A stretch of 64,000 nt of DNA, from positions 124,001 through 188,000 of the forward strand of contig NZ_JQMP01000003.1 in the NCBI RefSeq assembly GCF_000744775.1. The letters run 5' to 3'. The notes beneath the pieces were generated by a model. That model did no database searches. It was given only the letters and a program-made list of their open reading frames with translations, and was not told the origin of the DNA. Made by a program: the position numbers and the translations under genes. Of the stretch, positions 53,996-63,688 are shown piece after piece. Numbering within the stretch: position 1 is the first letter of the stretch; every line of letters begins with the position of its first letter. This DNA is from Thermorudis peleae. GTDB lineage: Bacteria; Chloroflexota; Chloroflexia; Thermomicrobiales; Thermomicrobiaceae.

Positions 53996-54513
53996 CCGTC
54001 GAGCACCACCGGGCTATCAGCGCCGCACTCCCGGCACTGATAGGAGACAAATTCAACCCAGGAAACAACCTCGTCTGGCGCTGGAAAGGCGTGCTCAGCG
54101 CCAGCGTCCCAGCGTGCGTAGATCGTCCCAAGGTCATCGGTCACGACCAGCGCCGCCACCGGCTGACCGCCCATGCCCCGCAGCCCGCACCGCCCATGCA
54201 GCGCGCCATCCTCGTCGAGCAGCACCGCCGTACCACGGCCCAGCCGCGTCAGCTCCCGCACCGCGATCGTCGGCCCCAAGGCAACCACCACGAGCAACTG
54301 CCCGCGCGCCGCGGCAATCGCCGGCTCGCGTTCCGCCAGCTGCTCCACGTAGGCCGCACAGCCCGGACACGGCCAGGCATGCGTGAACAGCACCACGAGG
54401 TTGCGACGCCAGTACCACTGCCGTGTGTCCACCTCGCCGTCCAGCCCCGTGCCACGCAGTCGCGGTAGCTGCTGCCCGCGCGCCAGCCGTTCACCGGCCT
54501 GCTCCGCTGCCAT
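53992..54513 (-). CDS. Thioredoxin-fold protein with two CxxC motifs (AhpC/TSA-like)
   Basis: A 173-aa protein with a peroxiredoxin/thioredoxin-like fold: LVVLFTHAWPCPGCAAYVEQL has a CPGC pair (C49, C52) after strand beta1, and GRGTAVLLDEDGALHGRCGL and VVTDDLGTIYARW follow the AhpC-like order. The C-terminus adds a second pair in YQCRECGAD, which may bind zinc or relay electrons. No signal peptide, so cytosolic. ATG at 54513 with GAGGGA upstream is preferred to GTG 54519. It may be a thiol reductase or peroxidase. The PBP gene ends 14 bp upstream in the same direction. Confidence 0.75.
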   Translation of the reverse strand: MAAEQAGERLARGQQLPRLRGTGLDGEVDTRQWYWRRNLVVLFTHAWPCPGCAAYVEQLAEREPAIAAARGQLLVVVALGPTIAVRELTRLGRGTAVLLDEDGALHGRCGLRGMGGQPVAALVVTDDLGTIYARWDAGAEHAFPAPDEVVSWVEFVSYQCRECGADSPVVLDG

Positions 54514-54527
54514 CGCCACTTCCCTCG

Positions 54528-56738
54528 CTACTGCGTGATGATCCCCGCTTGCACGGCCGCATCCACCACCTGCCGTGCCAGGGGCGCTGCCGTCACCGAG
54601 CCCTCGCCGCCGTGCTCGACCATGACAACCGCTGCCAGCTTCGCCCCGTCCACCGGCGCAAACTCCGCGAACCAGGCGTGCGGCTGCTGCTGCCCGCTCT
54701 CGGCCGTCCCCGTCTTGCCCGCAACCGGCACCTTCTCTCCGCGGAACGCCGTCACCGCCGTGCCATTCGGTGCTGACGTCACGTCATGCAGCGCGCTGCG
54801 AATATCCGCCAGGTGCTGCGGCGAGACCGGGAGCGTGCCCCGCGCCTTCGGCTGGTGGGTATAGAGCTTCGTCCCATCGACCGCCACCACCTCTTGCACC
54901 AGATAGGGCTCCCAGAGCGTCCCACCGTTCGCGATCGCTGCATAGGCATCGGCCAGTTGCAGCGGCGTTGCCAGGAAGAAGCCCTGCCCAATCGCCAGGT
55001 TCACCGCATCGCCCCGCGCCCAGTAGTCGTTCTTTTGCTGCCGCTTCCACGTCGGATCCGGCACGAGCCCAGCAACTTCCGGTAACTCCGCCAGCCCCGT
55101 CTGCGAGCCAAACCCAAAGCCCCGCGCCATCTGCGGCAGCAGGTTCGGGTCATGCTCGTCGAGCTGGGCACCAATCTGGTAGAACACCGTGTCACACGAC
55201 TGCACCAGCGCATTGTGCAGCGTCAGCACACCCTGCCCGTTCGGGCTCCAGTCGTGCCACACCTGCGAGCTGCCAGGCAACGAGAACGTCGCCGGACAGT
55301 TGATCCGCGTCTGCGCCGTCATCCCCAGCTTCTCGAGCGCCGCGGCCATCGTCACGACCTTAAACGTCGATCCCGTCGGGTAGGCCATCTGCGTCGCCCG
55401 GTTCACCAGCGGCTGCTTCTGCGGATCATTCAGCGCGTTCCACGCCTCCGGCGTCATCCCCAGGATGAACTGGTTCGGGTCGAAGCTCGGGTTGCTGGCC
55501 ATCGCCAGGATCGCCCCGGTGTTCGGGTCGAGCACGACGATGCTGCCAACCTTGTCCCCCAGCGCCTTGTAAGCCGCCTGCTGCAAATCAGCGTCGATCG
55601 TCAGCACGATGTCGGCAGCCGGCTGGCTCGGCACCTCCGCTAGCAGCTTCCGCTCCTGCCCGTCCGGCCCGACGATCACCAGCCGCCCGCCGCGCTTGCC
55701 GCTCAGGTACTGCTCGCCCCACGCCTCAATGCCTGCCCGGCCAATCCGGTCGCCAACCTCATAGCCCCGGTCAGCATACTTCGCCAGCTCGTCGGCGCTA
55801 ATCTCCGTCAAATAGCCCGTGATGTGCGCCGCCGCTGGCCCCAGCGGGTAGACGCGGTCGGGCCACTGCCGGATCACCACCCCGGGAATCGCCAGTAACT
55901 TCTGCGCCAGCTGCGGATCGACCGGATCGGGCAGCGTGGTGATCGGCATGAACCAGTCCGGCTGCCCGTTCGCATAGCGTTGCTTGATGACGTCCTTCGG
56001 CAGGTTCAGCAACTGGCTCAAGCTCTCCAGCAGCGCGTTCTCGTCCTTGATCTGCCCGGGAATCACCCCGACCTTGTCCACCATCCCCAGCTCTGCCAGT
56101 GGCCGCCCCTTGCGGTCAAGGATCCGGCCACGCTGCGGCACCACCGGCACCCAGCGCACGTAGCCGTCTCCCAGGTCAGCCACAATCAGCGAGGGCGTCC
56201 AGTCTACCCGATATTGCCCTTGCTCGCGAATAATCGGGATCACATTGTCTTCGGTCAGCGTCCCCACCCGGCTCGTCTGCCGCACCACGTGGATCGGCAG
56301 CCGCATCGCCCCCGGCGCGGCCGTCCCCAGCGTTACCGTGATCGACCGCTGCCCCATCTCGGCCGCAATGTCCTGGTACCGCTTGACGAAGTCCGCCTGG
56401 CTGATGTGCGACTGCGCGGCACTTGAGATCAACGGGTACATTGCGGCATAGTCGCCCTTCTGCCAGGCCGCGATGAACGCCTGGGCCAGTTCCTGCGGCG
56501 ACGCGAATGTCGCCCCAGCCGGCACGGGCGTGCCGCCAGCCACCGCCAGCGGACTCGCCGTGCTCGTCGCCGCCGCTGTCGCCGTCGGCTCCGGCCCGGC
56601 GGCAAGGCGCCCCAGCCGCGCTGCGAGCAGGAACGCTCCCCCCACCACGACCAGCACGCTGACCACACTGACGATGATCAGGGCAGGATTCCGGCTCCGT
56701 TCGAGGCGTCGAGCCGGGACCGTTGAGTATCGTCGCAC
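54528..56738 (-). CDS. Class B penicillin-binding protein with MecA-type N-terminal domain
   Basis: A 736-aa peptidoglycan transpeptidase. One membrane anchor near the N-terminus (ALIIVSVVSVLVVVGGAFLL), a Thr/Ala spacer, an NTF2-like MecA_N domain (about 65-180; ELAQAFIAAWQKGDYAAMYPL), a dimerisation domain beginning RGRILDRKGRPLAE, then the transpeptidase: S457-x-x-K460 in PTGSTFKVV, S514-C-D in QSCDTVFYQIG and K675-T-G in AGKTGTAES. The SxN motif is SCD. It builds cross-links in wall elongation or division. The GTG at 56738 has GGGGGTG upstream; ATG 56762 lacks a ribosome site. Confidence 0.92.
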   Translation of the reverse strand: MRRYSTVPARRLERSRNPALIIVSVVSVLVVVGGAFLLAARLGRLAAGPEPTATAAATSTASPLAVAGGTPVPAGATFASPQELAQAFIAAWQKGDYAAMYPLISSAAQSHISQADFVKRYQDIAAEMGQRSITVTLGTAAPGAMRLPIHVVRQTSRVGTLTEDNVIPIIREQGQYRVDWTPSLIVADLGDGYVRWVPVVPQRGRILDRKGRPLAELGMVDKVGVIPGQIKDENALLESLSQLLNLPKDVIKQRYANGQPDWFMPITTLPDPVDPQLAQKLLAIPGVVIRQWPDRVYPLGPAAAHITGYLTEISADELAKYADRGYEVGDRIGRAGIEAWGEQYLSGKRGGRLVIVGPDGQERKLLAEVPSQPAADIVLTIDADLQQAAYKALGDKVGSIVVLDPNTGAILAMASNPSFDPNQFILGMTPEAWNALNDPQKQPLVNRATQMAYPTGSTFKVVTMAAALEKLGMTAQTRINCPATFSLPGSSQVWHDWSPNGQGVLTLHNALVQSCDTVFYQIGAQLDEHDPNLLPQMARGFGFGSQTGLAELPEVAGLVPDPTWKRQQKNDYWARGDAVNLAIGQGFFLATPLQLADAYAAIANGGTLWEPYLVQEVVAVDGTKLYTHQPKARGTLPVSPQHLADIRSALHDVTSAPNGTAVTAFRGEKVPVAGKTGTAESGQQQPHAWFAEFAPVDGAKLAAVVMVEHGGEGSVTAAPLARQVVDAAVQAGIITQ

Positions 56739-56818
56739 TGCACACCCCCGGCATCGTAGCACCGGCCGCTGTCGGCGACCCGGCGTGCCCTAATGCTGGC
56801 AGCTGAAGGGGGTGCGCG

Positions 56819-57799
56819 TCAACCAACCGAAGGCCACCGCAGCCGCGCTGCACTGCGGTAGGCCAGGCTCACGCTTGCCCCGGTGTGAATCCGCTGGATC
56901 GACTCCCCGAGCAGCGGCGCCACCGACAGCACCGTGATCTTCTCGAGGTGCTTGTGCGGGGGCAGCGGAATCGTGTCCGTCACCACCAGCTCCTGGATCG
57001 GGCTGCGCGCGAGCCGCTCCACCGCCGGCCCGCTCAGCACCGGGTGCGTGCAGGCCGCGTAGATCGTCCGCGCCCCCCGCGCCAGGCACAGCTCCGCCGC
57101 CTGCGTAATCGACCCCGCCGTGTCAATCTCGTCGTCGATCAGAATCACCTCAGCGTCCCGCACGTCGCCGATCAGGTTCAGCAACTCGGTCTGGTCATTG
57201 TTCCCCTTGCGCCGCTTCTCGATGATCGCCAGCGGCGCATTCAGCTCGTCCGCGAAGTTGCGCGCCCGCTTCGTGCTCCCCAGGTCAGGCGAGACCACCA
57301 CCGGATTGCTGAGTTGCTTTTCCTGGAAATACCGCGCCAGGATCGGTAGCGCCGTCATCTCGTCCACCGGGATGTTGAAGAAGCCCTGAATCTGCCCAGC
57401 GTGCAGGTCGATCGTCAGCACCCGGTCAGCCCCGGCCACCGTAATCATGTCGGCGATCAGCCGCGCGGTAATCGGCACCCGCGGCTGATCCTTCTTGTCC
57501 GTCCGCCCATAGCCGTAGTACGGGATCACCGCCGTGATCCGCCCAGCCGACGCCCGCTTCAGCGCGTCGATGATGATCAGCAGCTCCATGATGCTCTCGT
57601 TGACCGGGCTGCTGAACGACTGGATCACGAAGACGTCGTTCTCGCGCACGCTCTCGCCGATGCGCACAAAAATATTCTCGTTGCTGAACTTGAAAACCTC
57701 GATCCGCCCGAGCGGGATATCGATATACGCGCAGACTTTGCGCGCCAGCTCGGGGTTCGCGTTCCCAGTGAAGATCGTCAGCTGGTCATAGAGTCCCAT
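56819..57799 (-). CDS. prs: Ribose-phosphate pyrophosphokinase (PRPP synthetase)
   Basis: A 326-aa enzyme making PRPP from ribose-5-phosphate and ATP. Blocks seen: IFTGNANPELARKVCAYIDIPLG, the ATP loop SFSSPVNESIMELLIIIDALKRASA, the metal/ATP VIPYYGYGRTDKKDQPR, LTIDLHAGQIQGFFNIPVDEM, the flexible loop KRRKGNND (K/R) and the PRPP loop VILIDDEIDTAGSI (DDxIDTAG). ATG at 57799 follows GAGGGGG and gives the usual length. It overlaps the end of rnc by 14 bp. The last 20 residues are Ala/Arg-rich. Confidence 0.97.
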   Translation of the reverse strand: MGLYDQLTIFTGNANPELARKVCAYIDIPLGRIEVFKFSNENIFVRIGESVRENDVFVIQSFSSPVNESIMELLIIIDALKRASAGRITAVIPYYGYGRTDKKDQPRVPITARLIADMITVAGADRVLTIDLHAGQIQGFFNIPVDEMTALPILARYFQEKQLSNPVVVSPDLGSTKRARNFADELNAPLAIIEKRRKGNNDQTELLNLIGDVRDAEVILIDDEIDTAGSITQAAELCLARGARTIYAACTHPVLSGPAVERLARSPIQELVVTDTIPLPPHKHLEKITVLSVAPLLGESIQRIHTGASVSLAYRSAARLRWPSVG

Positions 57800-58565
57800 C
57801 GCGCCCCCTCGCCTCCTCCGCCTGCAACCGCTCGAGCGCCTGGCGCGCCGCCTCTTGCTCGGCCGCCCGCTTGCTCGGCCCTTGGCCAATTCCCAGCACC
57901 ACCTCGCCGACCTGCACCGCCACAGTGAACATCCGCTGGTGCGCCGGCCCCACTTCCTCGAGCGTTGCATACACCGGCGTCACGTGCAGCCGCTCTTGCG
58001 TCCACTCCTGCAGCCGCCCCTTGTAGTTGCCGATCCGCCGCACCAGTGACCCCTCGTCCGCTTCCCGCTTCAGGAAGCGGGCCAGGAATCGCCGTGCCGT
58101 CCGAATCCCGCGATCCAGGTAGATGGCGGCCAGCACCGCCTCGAACGCCCCGGCCAGAATCCGATCACGCACTGGCTGGCCCGGCCGTGGCCGCTCTCCA
58201 TGCCCCAGATATAAGCACTGGTCGAGTTCCAGCTCCCGTGCCCAGCGTGCCAGCGTCTGCGTCCGCACCAGCGCCGTCCGGTAGGCCGTCAAGTCGCCTT
58301 CCGGCGCGCGCGGAAACCGCTGGTAGAGAAATTCGGCCGCCAGCAGCCCAAGCACCGCATCGCCGACGAACTCCAGCCGCTCGTTTGAGGCTGCCACCGC
58401 CGCCTCGCCGCTCAGCCCCTGCTCATTGACGTACGACAGGTGCGTCAGCGCGCGCCGCAGCAGCGCCACATCACGAAACTGCACCCCCAGCCGCTGCGTG
58501 GCCAGCGCCAACCGCTCGTCCAGCTCCCCCGCCTTCGCCATCGTCGCGTCTGCTGTCGCGCTCAT
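57786..58565 (-). CDS. rnc: Ribonuclease III, with one metal-ligand Asp replaced by Gly
   Basis: A 259-aa double-strand-specific RNase. The signature NERLEFVGDAVLGLL (E62, E65, D69) is intact. The second acidic cluster reads ILAGAFEAVLAAIYLD: Glu142 is kept but the usual Asp (ILAD) is Gly139 (codon 58149-58151). A dsRNA-binding domain closes the protein (KGRLQEWTQERLHVTPVYATLEEVGP ... GPSKRAAEQEAARQALERL, quoted in parts). It processes rRNA and mRNA. Start ATG overlaps the upstream unknown gene stop (ATGA), so translation is coupled. prs follows. Confidence 0.92.
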   Translation of the reverse strand: MSATADATMAKAGELDERLALATQRLGVQFRDVALLRRALTHLSYVNEQGLSGEAAVAASNERLEFVGDAVLGLLAAEFLYQRFPRAPEGDLTAYRTALVRTQTLARWARELELDQCLYLGHGERPRPGQPVRDRILAGAFEAVLAAIYLDRGIRTARRFLARFLKREADEGSLVRRIGNYKGRLQEWTQERLHVTPVYATLEEVGPAHQRMFTVAVQVGEVVLGIGQGPSKRAAEQEAARQALERLQAEEARGRDGTL

Positions 58566-59005
58566 CGCATGGCAAGCTTCAGCATCGCCTCAAGGTCGAC
58601 CTGGGCCTTGCGCGCGAGCTCGGCCAGCTTGTCCCAGTGGATGGAGATGATATAGAGGTAGTGCATCGGCTCCGTCTCGCGGCTCATCGAACTCGCCAGC
58701 CCCGGACCCACCAGAAAGTGGATCAGCGCCTCGGCCATCATGTTCTCTTCCGCGTTGCGATCGTCCAGCGTAATCGCGTTGCCCCCGGCGCAATACGCCG
58801 CGTACGCCTTTGCCAGACCCCGCAGAAACGGCCGCACCATCCGATCGGCCAGCGCCCGCTCCTTGCGCATCACCCGTCGCTGCTCGGCCTCGATCTCCTG
58901 CACAGCCTCAGCCGTCGTCGCGCTGCGCTCGACGTCCTTCACCTCCTCACGCCCAGTGTAGTGCTCGACAATGTAATACAGCAGGCGCTGTGCCTCGTCT
59001 GCCAT
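58562..59005 (-). CDS. Conserved-looking helical protein of unknown function, upstream of rnc
   Basis: A 147-aa helical protein: EAQRLLYYIVEHYTGREEV, then a charged helix (AEAVQEIEAEQRRVMRKER) and AEALIHFLVGPGLASSM, with HYLYIISIHWDKLAELAR near the end. It has no membrane segment and no motif I know. ATG at 59005 is chosen over GTG 59011 since AGGGTGG lies just upstream. The ATGA overlap with rnc shows an operon. Its link with RNase III suggests RNA or ribosome metabolism, which is inference. Confidence 0.65.
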   Translation of the reverse strand: MADEAQRLLYYIVEHYTGREEVKDVERSATTAEAVQEIEAEQRRVMRKERALADRMVRPFLRGLAKAYAAYCAGGNAITLDDRNAEENMMAEALIHFLVGPGLASSMSRETEPMHYLYIISIHWDKLAELARKAQVDLEAMLKLAMR

Positions 59006-59151
59006 ATCCACCCTGCCCCACTGCTGGCCAGCCCAGCCCTCTGGCCTGCCCTTATTCTCGCATAGTCTGCCTCACGAGGAACACCTGCGCGCACTCCAAG
59101 CCTACCGGTATCCCCGCCCGCTCAGCAACCCCACCCGGCAATCGTAAGAAG

Positions 59152-59214
59152 CCGTTTACACAACGGTTACCATGCGGCACTATTATGAGCCAGGCCGGGG
59201 TATCCTTCCCCGGC
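59152..59214 (+). promoter_or_regulatory. Operator-like palindrome, -10 box and leader hairpin upstream of macA-like gene
   Basis: CCGTT-TACAC-AACGG (59152-59166) is a perfect 5+5 dyad. TATTAT (59181-59186) is a good -10; TTTACA (59155-59160) could be a -35 but the spacer is 20 bp, longer than usual. A perfect 7-bp hairpin GCCGGGG/CCCCGGC (59194-59214) lies in the leader before the ribosome site. Confidence 0.45.
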
Positions 59215-59257
59215 AAAGTCAGGCGTGTCGTGCTGTCAGCAAGGAGGCCCACTGCCG

Positions 59258-61567
59258 ATGAGCACCGGAACTGCTGGTCTGCGTGCCCCGTGGTCGTTCC
59301 CCAAGTTTCCGTTTTCCTGGACACAACGCGCCGTGCTCCTCGCCGCGCTCTTGATCAGCGCCGTCGTCGGCCACACGGCCTACTACCGCGTGACCGGCCA
59401 GTCATCTGCCCCTGTCACACCGCCGACCGTCACGCCCGTCCGCCGGGGCACAGTGGCCGCGACGGTCTCGGCCTCCGGCAACTTGACGACTGACACGACG
59501 CTGAATCTCAACTTCGCCACATCGGGCCGTGTCCAGGAAGTGCTGGTCAAGGTCGGCGACCAGGTCAAGGCCGGCCAGCCACTCGCTCGCCTCGACCCGA
59601 CCGACCTGCAGAACCAGGTGAACCAGGCCCAGGCCCAGGTCGCCGCGGCCCAGGCGCGTCTTGACGCCGTCATGCACCCCTACACCCAGGCTGACGTCGC
59701 TGCGGCGCAACAGCAAGTGGCGCAGGCCCAGGCCTCCTATACCCAGGCCGTCAACAACCTCAACGCTCTACTGAACCCGAGCCCGGCCGACATCGCTGCG
59801 GCGCAGCAGCAGGTGGCCCAGGCTCAGGCAACCTACCAATCGGCTCTGAACAACCTCAATACCTTGCAAAACCCGAGCCAGGCTGACATTGCTGCCGCCC
59901 AGCAGGCCGTCCAGCAGGCCCAAGCCAACTACCAGACCGCGCTCAATAACCTCAACACGCTCCAAAACCCGAACCAGGCCGACGTCGCCGCAGCCCAGCA
60001 AGCTGTCCAGCAAGCCCAGGCCAACTACCAGACCGCGCTCAATAACCTGCAGAACCTGCAGCAGCCGAACGCCGCCGACGTCGCTGCGGCCCAGCAGGCC
60101 GTCGCTCAGGCTCAGGCAGCCTACCAGAGTGCCCTCAACACGCTCAACACGCTCCAGCATCCGAGCCAGGCCGACATCGCTGCTGCCAACCAGGCCGTGC
60201 AACAGGCTGGCGCAAGCCTCAGCCAGGCCCAGAACAACCTCACCTTCTGCGGCCGGCAGGGCTATCCCGACTGCGTCACTGCCCAGCGCCAGGTCGATTC
60301 CGCCAAGGCCGCACTCGACGCCGCTCGCCAGAAGCTCTACCAGCTCATGAACCCCGACCCCGCTCAGATCGCCGCGGCCCAGCAGCAGGTGCAGTCGGCC
60401 AAGCAAGCCCTCGATGCCGCCAACGCCAAGCTCCAGCAGTTGCTCAACCCCGATCCCAGCCAGGTCGCCGCGGCCCAGCAGCAAGTCAACGCCGCCAAGT
60501 CGGCGCTCGATGCCGCCCAGGCCAAGCTCAACCAGCTCCTCCATCCCGACCCGAACCAGCTGGCCGCCGCGCAGCAGCAGGTCGACTCGGCCAAGGCCGC
60601 GCTCGATGCTGCCAACGCCAAGCTCAACCAGTTGCTCCATCCTGACCCCAGCACGATCCAGGCCGCGCAGCAGCAGGTCGACTCGGCCAAGGCTGCGCTC
60701 GACGCCGCCAACGCCAAACTCAACCAGCTCCTCCACCCCACCGCCCGCGATATCAGCAACGCTCAGGCGGCCGTCCAGAGCGCGCAATCAGCCTTGAACG
60801 CTGCCCAGGCTCACCTGCAGCAGGTGCTCGCTGGCCCCTTGCCGACCGACGTCGCCCAGCAGCAGGCAGCTGTCCAGCAAGCCCAGGCCGCCTTGCAGCA
60901 GGCCCAGGACAACCTCGCCAAGGCCACCTTGACTGCGCCGATCGATGGTGTCGTAACGGCCGTCAACATCAAGCCCGGTGACCTGGTCGGCACCTCGAGC
61001 GCCAGCGGCGCCATCAGCATCCTCAACAACACCGGACTCTACCTGCAGGCGACGATCAGTGAAACCGACGTGCCCAACGTCAAGGTCGGCCAGCCGGCGA
61101 TCATCACGCTCGACGCCCTGCCCAACCAGCGCTTCACCGGCCACGTCTCGGCCATCTCGCTCTCGCCCACCGTCACCCAGGGCGTCGTGACCTACACCGT
61201 CCTGCTCTCCCTCGATAACACCCCGGCCACCAGCAGCCTGGCCCCGGGCATGACCGCGACCGCCTCGATCATCACCCAGCAGCACACCAACGTGCTCGTC
61301 GTCCCCTCGCGGGCCATCCGTCGCCAGGGCACGCAGCAGGTCGTCGACGTCTGGGCCAATGGCCATATGGTCACCCGGACCGTGACGACCGGCCTGAGCT
61401 CCAATAACCTTACGGAGATCACCAGCGGCCTGAACGAAGGCGACCTCGTCGTCGTGCCCACGACTGGCACGGCTGGCACGACTGGTACGACCACGCAAGC
61501 GACGCCCGCGGCCAACGCGCCACGCGGCTTCGGTGGCGGCGGCTTCTTCGGCGGCCCCGGGCGATAG
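59258..61567 (+). CDS. MacA/HlyD-type periplasmic adaptor protein with long repetitive helical hairpin
   Basis: A 769-aa membrane-fusion-type subunit. One membrane anchor (about 23-43), a lipoyl half-motif [21 protein letters not shown], then about 13 helical repeats of 32 residues (145-557): AQQxVxQAQAxYQxAL..L..P in the first half and [16 protein letters not shown] in the second. Cys331 and Cys339 (CGRQGYPDC) separate the halves. The second lipoyl half ([16 protein letters not shown]) and the beta-barrel ([28 protein letters not shown]) follow. A Gly-rich tail ends it. ATG 59258 follows AAGGAGG. It works with the ATPase and permease encoded next. Confidence 0.9.
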   Translation: MSTGTAGLRAPWSFPKFPFSWTQRAVLLAALLISAVVGHTAYYRVTGQSSAPVTPPTVTPVRRGTVAATVSASGNLTTDTTLNLNFATSGRVQEVLVKVGDQVKAGQPLARLDPTDLQNQVNQAQAQVAAAQARLDAVMHPYTQADVAAAQQQVAQAQASYTQAVNNLNALLNPSPADIAAAQQQVAQAQATYQSALNNLNTLQNPSQADIAAAQQAVQQAQANYQTALNNLNTLQNPNQADVAAAQQAVQQAQANYQTALNNLQNLQQPNAADVAAAQQAVAQAQAAYQSALNTLNTLQHPSQADIAAANQAVQQAGASLSQAQNNLTFCGRQGYPDCVTAQRQVDSAKAALDAARQKLYQLMNPDPAQIAAAQQQVQSAKQALDAANAKLQQLLNPDPSQVAAAQQQVNAAKSALDAAQAKLNQLLHPDPNQLAAAQQQVDSAKAALDAANAKLNQLLHPDPSTIQAAQQQVDSAKAALDAANAKLNQLLHPTARDISNAQAAVQSAQSALNAAQAHLQQVLAGPLPTDVAQQQAAVQQAQAALQQAQDNLAKATLTAPIDGVVTAVNIKPGDLVGTSSASGAISILNNTGLYLQATISETDVPNVKVGQPAIITLDALPNQRFTGHVSAISLSPTVTQGVVTYTVLLSLDNTPATSSLAPGMTATASIITQQHTNVLVVPSRAIRRQGTQQVVDVWANGHMVTRTVTTGLSSNNLTEITSGLNEGDLVVVPTTGTAGTTGTTTQATPAANAPRGFGGGGFFGGPGR
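59690..60926 (+). repeat. Internal 96-bp tandem coding repeat of the macA-like gene
   Basis: About 13 units of 96 bp encode 32-residue helices ending in a Pro kink (NPSQ, HPDP). Two unit types occur, one before and one after the two-Cys loop (Cys codons at 60248-60250 and 60272-60274). Units 2-4 and 9-10 are very alike at DNA level, which suggests recent expansion and makes the region prone to recombination or misassembly. Confidence 0.85.
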
Positions 61568-61577
61568 GAGGTGTGCG

Positions 61578-62324
61578 ATGATCCGCGTCCGTAACCTCAA
61601 GAAGATCTACCAGATGGAAGGCGGCGTGACGATCCCAGCCCTGGCCGGCGTCTCGCTCGACATTGCCGACGGAGAGCTGGTCGCGATCATGGGGCCCTCC
61701 GGCTCGGGCAAGTCGACGCTGATGTACATCCTCGGCTGCCTCGACCAGCCCACCTCTGGCACCTACGAACTCGACGGCGTCCTCGTCAACGAGCTCTCCG
61801 ACGACAAGCTGGCCGAGATCCGCAGCAAAAAGATCGGCTTCGTCTTCCAGAACTACAACCTGCTCCCCCACCTGCCCGCCATTGAGCAGGTCGAGATGCC
61901 GCTCATCTACCTCGGCCTGCCGCGCAGCGAGCGCCGCAAGCGGGCCCGTGAGGCGCTGATCGCCGTCGGACTCGGCAACTTCCTCGATCACCGCCCCACC
62001 CAGCTCTCCGGCGGCCAGCAGCAACGCGTCGGCATCGCCCGGGCGCTCGTCAAGGAGCCCTCCCTCATCCTCGCGGACGAGCCGACCGGCAACCTCGACA
62101 GCCGCTCCGCCGAGGAGATCCTCGCCATCTTCCAGCGGCTCAACGCCGAGCGCGGCATCACCATCGTCCTCGTCACCCACGAGCCCGATATCGCCGCTCA
62201 CACGCAACGCGTCATCCGCATGCGCGACGGCTTCGTCATCGGCGACGAGCGCCAGGAGCCCGTCCTGGCCGGCAGCTGGGCCACCGTTGCGCCCGCGGTG
62301 ACTTCACCGGAGGTGCAGCCATGA
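61578..62324 (+). CDS. ABC transporter ATPase, MacB/LolD type
   Basis: A 248-aa ATPase. Walker [10 protein letters not shown] (about 38-46), [14 protein letters not shown] (Q loop), signature [15 protein letters not shown], Walker [13 protein letters not shown] and the switch His in VLVTHEPD. The [15 protein letters not shown] phrase is typical of LolD/MacB families. It powers the permease encoded next, overlapped by ATGA. ATG at 61578 has GGAGGTG. Predicted cytosolic, membrane-associated. Confidence 0.95.
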   Translation: MIRVRNLKKIYQMEGGVTIPALAGVSLDIADGELVAIMGPSGSGKSTLMYILGCLDQPTSGTYELDGVLVNELSDDKLAEIRSKKIGFVFQNYNLLPHLPAIEQVEMPLIYLGLPRSERRKRAREALIAVGLGNFLDHRPTQLSGGQQQRVGIARALVKEPSLILADEPTGNLDSRSAEEILAIFQRLNAERGITIVLVTHEPDIAAHTQRVIRMRDGFVIGDERQEPVLAGSWATVAPAVTSPEVQP

Positions 62325-63568
62325 GCATCGGCGACGCCTTCGCCATCGCCTTCCACGCCCTGGCCACCAACAAGCTGCGCACCGCCCTCACCATGCTCGG
62401 CATTATCATCGGCGTCTGTGCCGTCATCGCCATGATCGCCATCGGCCAGGGCGCCCAGCAGCAGGTCGTCTCCCGCATCTCCTCGCTCGGCACCGACCTG
62501 CTCTACATCCGCCCCGGCGCCCAGCAGCAGAACGGCGTGCGCACGGCCGCCGGTACCGCCCCGACCCTCAGCATCGACGACGGCCAGGCCATCGCCCAGA
62601 ACGTCGACAACGTCAAGGCCGTCGTCCCCGTCGTCTACGGCAACGCCCAGGTCATCTACCAGGGGCAGAATGTCAACACCCGTATCATCGGCACGACCCC
62701 AGCCTACCAGGACGTCCATAGCTACTATCCCGTCGACGGCGACTTCTTTACCGACCAGGACGTTACCGCCGCCAACCCGGTCATCGTCCTCGGCTCCAAC
62801 GTCGCCCAGGAACTCTTCGGCGACACCGAGCCGGTCGGCCAGACCGTCCGCGTCTCGGCCGGCCGCGTCTCGATCCCCTTCCGCGTCGTCGGCGTGATGC
62901 AGTCGAAGGGCAGCCTCGGCTTCGTCAATGTCGACGACCAAGTGCTGATGCCCCTCACAACGCTCGCCCGCAAGATCCAGGTTAACCGCAACACCAAGGG
63001 TGGCCAGCTCGTCGACGAACTCGACGTCCAGGTCACCAGCACGGACGTAATCCCAACCGTCCAGAACCAGATCGACGACCTGCTCCGCACGCGCCACCAG
63101 GTCGCTCAGGACGACTTCACGATTCTGAGCCCGCTCGACTTCCTGAACACGCTCTCGAGCGCGATCCAGGCCTTCACCATCCTGCTCGGCAGCATCGCCG
63201 GTATCTCCCTCGTCGTCGGCGGCATCGGCATCATGAACATCATGCTCGTCTCGGTCACGGAGCGCACACGCGAGATCGGCATCCGCAAGGCGATGGGCGC
63301 CCGGCGACGGGATATTCTGACCCAGTTCCTGATCGAGGCCGTGACGGTGAGCCTGATCGGCGGCGCAGCCGGCATCTTGCTCGGCGTCGGGGCAGCCCAC
63401 GTGCTCAACGGCCGGCAGATCGGCACCGGCACGCTAACAACGGCGATCGTGCCGTCCTCGATCGTGCTGGCCTTCACCGTCGCCGCAGCGGTCGGGATCG
63501 TCTCCGGGATCTACCCGGCGATGCGGGCTGCCTCGCTCAACCCGATCGAGGCCCTGCGGTATGAGTGA
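62321..63568 (+). CDS. ABC transporter permease, MacB/FtsX type
   Basis: A 415-aa membrane protein with the MacB layout: one N-terminal helix ([20 protein letters not shown]), a large extracytoplasmic domain (about 40-270; [38 protein letters not shown]) and three C-terminal helices. [23 protein letters not shown] before helix 3 is the FtsX coupling loop. With the ATPase and the adaptor it forms a tripartite-like exporter, probably for a peptide, lipid or drug. No outer-membrane channel is expected in this lineage. ATG overlaps the ATPase stop by 4 nt. Confidence 0.95.
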   Translation: MSIGDAFAIAFHALATNKLRTALTMLGIIIGVCAVIAMIAIGQGAQQQVVSRISSLGTDLLYIRPGAQQQNGVRTAAGTAPTLSIDDGQAIAQNVDNVKAVVPVVYGNAQVIYQGQNVNTRIIGTTPAYQDVHSYYPVDGDFFTDQDVTAANPVIVLGSNVAQELFGDTEPVGQTVRVSAGRVSIPFRVVGVMQSKGSLGFVNVDDQVLMPLTTLARKIQVNRNTKGGQLVDELDVQVTSTDVIPTVQNQIDDLLRTRHQVAQDDFTILSPLDFLNTLSSAIQAFTILLGSIAGISLVVGGIGIMNIMLVSVTERTREIGIRKAMGARRRDILTQFLIEAVTVSLIGGAAGILLGVGAAHVLNGRQIGTGTLTTAIVPSSIVLAFTVAAAVGIVSGIYPAMRAASLNPIEALRYE

Positions 63569-63688
63569 CACGCAGCCGCCACGCCCGCCGCACTGCTGCG
63601 GCCCGCCCGGTGCCAGGGAAACGCGGCGCCGGGCGACCGGACAGGCAGCAGGCACGGGATCGCTGGGTAGGGGTGGAAAGGAGAAGGC

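Noticed and set aside
59690-60926. 96-bp periodic repeats considered as a CRISPR-like array
   Set aside because: They are coding, in frame, without unique spacers, and translate to a coiled-coil hairpin.
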